Source: Bradyrhizobium lupini
GTDB lineage: Bacteria > Pseudomonadota > Alphaproteobacteria > Rhizobiales > Xanthobacteraceae
Assembly (NCBI RefSeq): GCF_040939785.1
Contig: NZ_CP162553.1
Coordinates: 7,762,319-7,826,318 of the forward strand
Reading direction: 5' to 3'
Length of the DNA stretch: 64,000 bases
Shown here: piece by piece, positions 62,491 through 64,000 of the stretch
How the letters are laid out: each line of letters begins with the position of its first letter
How positions within the stretch are numbered: position 1 is the stretch's first letter
Notes under the pieces: model-generated
What the model saw: only the letters and a program-made list of their open reading frames with translations
Database searches by the model: none
What the model was told of the DNA's origin: nothing
Made by a program: the position numbers and the translations under genes

Positions 62491-64000
62491 TTACGACGCC
62501 TGCTTGAGCCGCTCCACGGCCTCGAGCAGCTTGGCCTTGCGGCCTCGCGCTTCTCGCGGGTTTGTCGACGAGCTCCTGGGCCGCGTGGCCACGATTTCTC
62601 GTTGGCCAGTTTGGACTCGGCACGGCTTGCGAGTCGGGCGGTGTCCAACGACGTCAATCACGCCCTTCAGCGGCAGCGCGGCCACCTCGCGCGCACTGGG
62701 TGGAGCTGGACCGCGCTGTCGGGCGCACGGTCGGCGAAGGAGAGTCCGACAGCCGCGCCATGCGCTTGATGACGTCGCGCCAGCGCGGCGCGCGCTCCTT
62801 CGTCTCGGCCGAGGCGCCTGCGAGCACCAGCGCCGTGAGGGTCGCCGGCGGGATGTTCATCTCGGCGCGCACCGGTTCGACTTGCGTGACAAGGTCAATG
62901 ACCCAGCCGATCTCGGCCTCGGCCGCGGGATCGGTGAAGTCGGCATGGTCGAAGATCGGCAGCACCCAACTGGCGAGACGAGCGCGTCGGTCGGCCCCGT
63001 CGTCGCCGCGAGCATCGCAAGGCCAGTTTCGGCGTCACCTGGCCGGCTTCAGCGGCCACGGTGCCAGCGCGCGAGCAGATCGCCGCGCGCGGCCGTCGCC
63101 GCCCACAGCTCCTCGGTGATGAAGGGCATGAAGGGGTGCAGCAGTTTCAGGATCTCGTCGCGCGCCCATGCCACCATGGCGCGGGGTCTCGGCCTTGGCA
63201 GGGCTGTCGGGGCCGAGTAGCACGGGTTTTGCGAGGGCGAGATACCAGTCGCAATAGACGTTCCACACGAAGCGGTAGATGCCGCCGGCGGCGTCATTGA
63301 AGCGATAGGAAAAGATCGCCGCGGTCACTTCGCGCGTGGTGGTGCGCATTCTCATGCGGGTGATCCAGCGGTTCAGCGTCTCTTTGACCTTCGCCGGCTC
63401 GAAGCCTTCGGGCACGGCGCAATGGTTCATCTCCGCAAAGCGCGACGCATCTGCGGAGCTTGGTCGCGAAATTGCGATAGCGCCCTCGACGCGGCTGGTG
63501 GCGAGCTTGCCGTCGCGGCCCTGCGCGGCCATCGCTACAAGCGTGAAGCGCACGGCGTCCGCGCTTTATTGGCGCTCGATCAGGCTGAAAGGATCGATGA
63601 CGTTGCCCTTCGACTTCGACATCTTCGCGCCCTCCTCGTCGCGGGACGAGGGCGGGGATGTAGATCGTCGAGACCAGCACTTCCTTCATGAAGTGCAGCC
63701 CCATCATCATCATGCGGGCGACCCAGGCAGAAGAAGATGATGTCGAAGCCCGTCACCAGTGCGTTGGTCGGGGTAGTAGCGCCCCACTTCCGGCGCGTCT
63801 GCGGGCCAGCCGTTGGTCGAGGAATGGCCACAGCGCCGAGGAGAACCAGGTGTCGAGCACGTCCTCGTCGCGCGTGATGAAGCCGTCCCGGGGGGTGGGG
63901 TCGAGCGCCATCTCGCGGCCCTGCTCGACCGTGATGACTTCCTGCTCGACGAAGAAGCCGAGTTTATGACGGCCTCCTCCTCGGTCTCGGCGACGAACAC
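62491..64000 (-). CDS. valS: Valyl-tRNA synthetase, C-terminal half (5' part outside window), frameshifted
   Basis: This class Ia synthetase charges tRNA-Val. Visible pieces from the window edge inward: MFVAETEEEAVI, STNGWPADAPEVGRYYP, LVTGFDIIFF, MMMGLHFMKEV, the KMSKS region (KSKGNVIDP-like, split), CAVPEGFEPAKVKETLNRW, RFVWNVYCDWYLALAKPVLLG, DEILKLLHPFMPFITEELWA. The C-terminal coiled coil ends GRKAKLLEAVERLKQAS with TAA at 62491. At least eight single-base breaks occur in 1.5 kb. ValS is essential, so this is strong evidence for sequence error in this part. Confidence 0.9.

Overview
The window looks like chromosomal DNA of a Bradyrhizobium-type alphaproteobacterium (Nitrobacteraceae). It is GC-rich. 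The gene order dac-tmk-holB-metG-tatD and the block dusB-ntrB-ntrC-ntrY-ntrX-hfq-hflX are typical of this group. There are three TRAP/DASS organic-acid uptake systems, many tiny Bradyrhizobium-style proteins, and three short palindromic repeat families I associate with Bradyrhizobium/Rhodopseudomonas genomes.

Layout. 1-1.4 kb: 3' end of ilvD, its terminator and a small secreted protein. 1.7-5.6 kb: tRNA-Ser(UGA) followed by accessory DNA with small ORFs and a phage tape-measure fragment. The tRNA 3' end is repeated twice more (3276 and 5605), so this looks like two nested or tandem decayed integrated elements. 5.6-12 kb: small conserved proteins, a phospholipase D-VTT fusion coupled to an EEP phosphodiesterase behind a good EcfG-type stress promoter, and the F1-ATPase inhibitor zeta subunit. 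12.3-21.1 kb: rlpA, an epoxide hydrolase, then dac-tmk-holB-metG-tatD-MBL hydrolase. MetG carries a histone-H1-like N-terminal extension of about 160 residues. 21.2-30.5 kb: two TRAP transporters, an acyl-CoA ligase and an M24 peptidase. 30.6-34.3 kb: opgG-opgH. 34.5-39 kb: TonB receptor, PepSY membrane protein and a secreted protein (metal uptake). 39.2-42.8 kb: metNI without metQ, and a DASS symporter. 42.9-46.2 kb: a crotonase, a secreted barrel-like protein and a cobalt-type nitrile hydratase operon. 46.3-49.7 kb: queC, mazG, hflX, hfq. 49.9-57.9 kb: ntrX, ntrY, ntrC, ntrB, dusB, headed by a promoter with a symmetric NtrC site in its -35/-10 spacer. 58.1-64 kb: ispDF, cinA, ratA-like, lipA, mpg and the 3' part of valS.

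Sequence quality matters. The first 21 kb show no broken housekeeping gene. dctQ, the TonB receptor and hflX then carry one or two single-base frameshifts each, and from about 52 kb almost every gene, including essential ones (ispDF, lipA, valS), is broken repeatedly. Most breaks are one lost base in a G or C run. I read this as sequencing or assembly error rather than gene decay, and give whole-gene coordinates for those genes with the frameshifts noted.

I see no CRISPR array, integrase, transposase, rRNA or obvious defence system.
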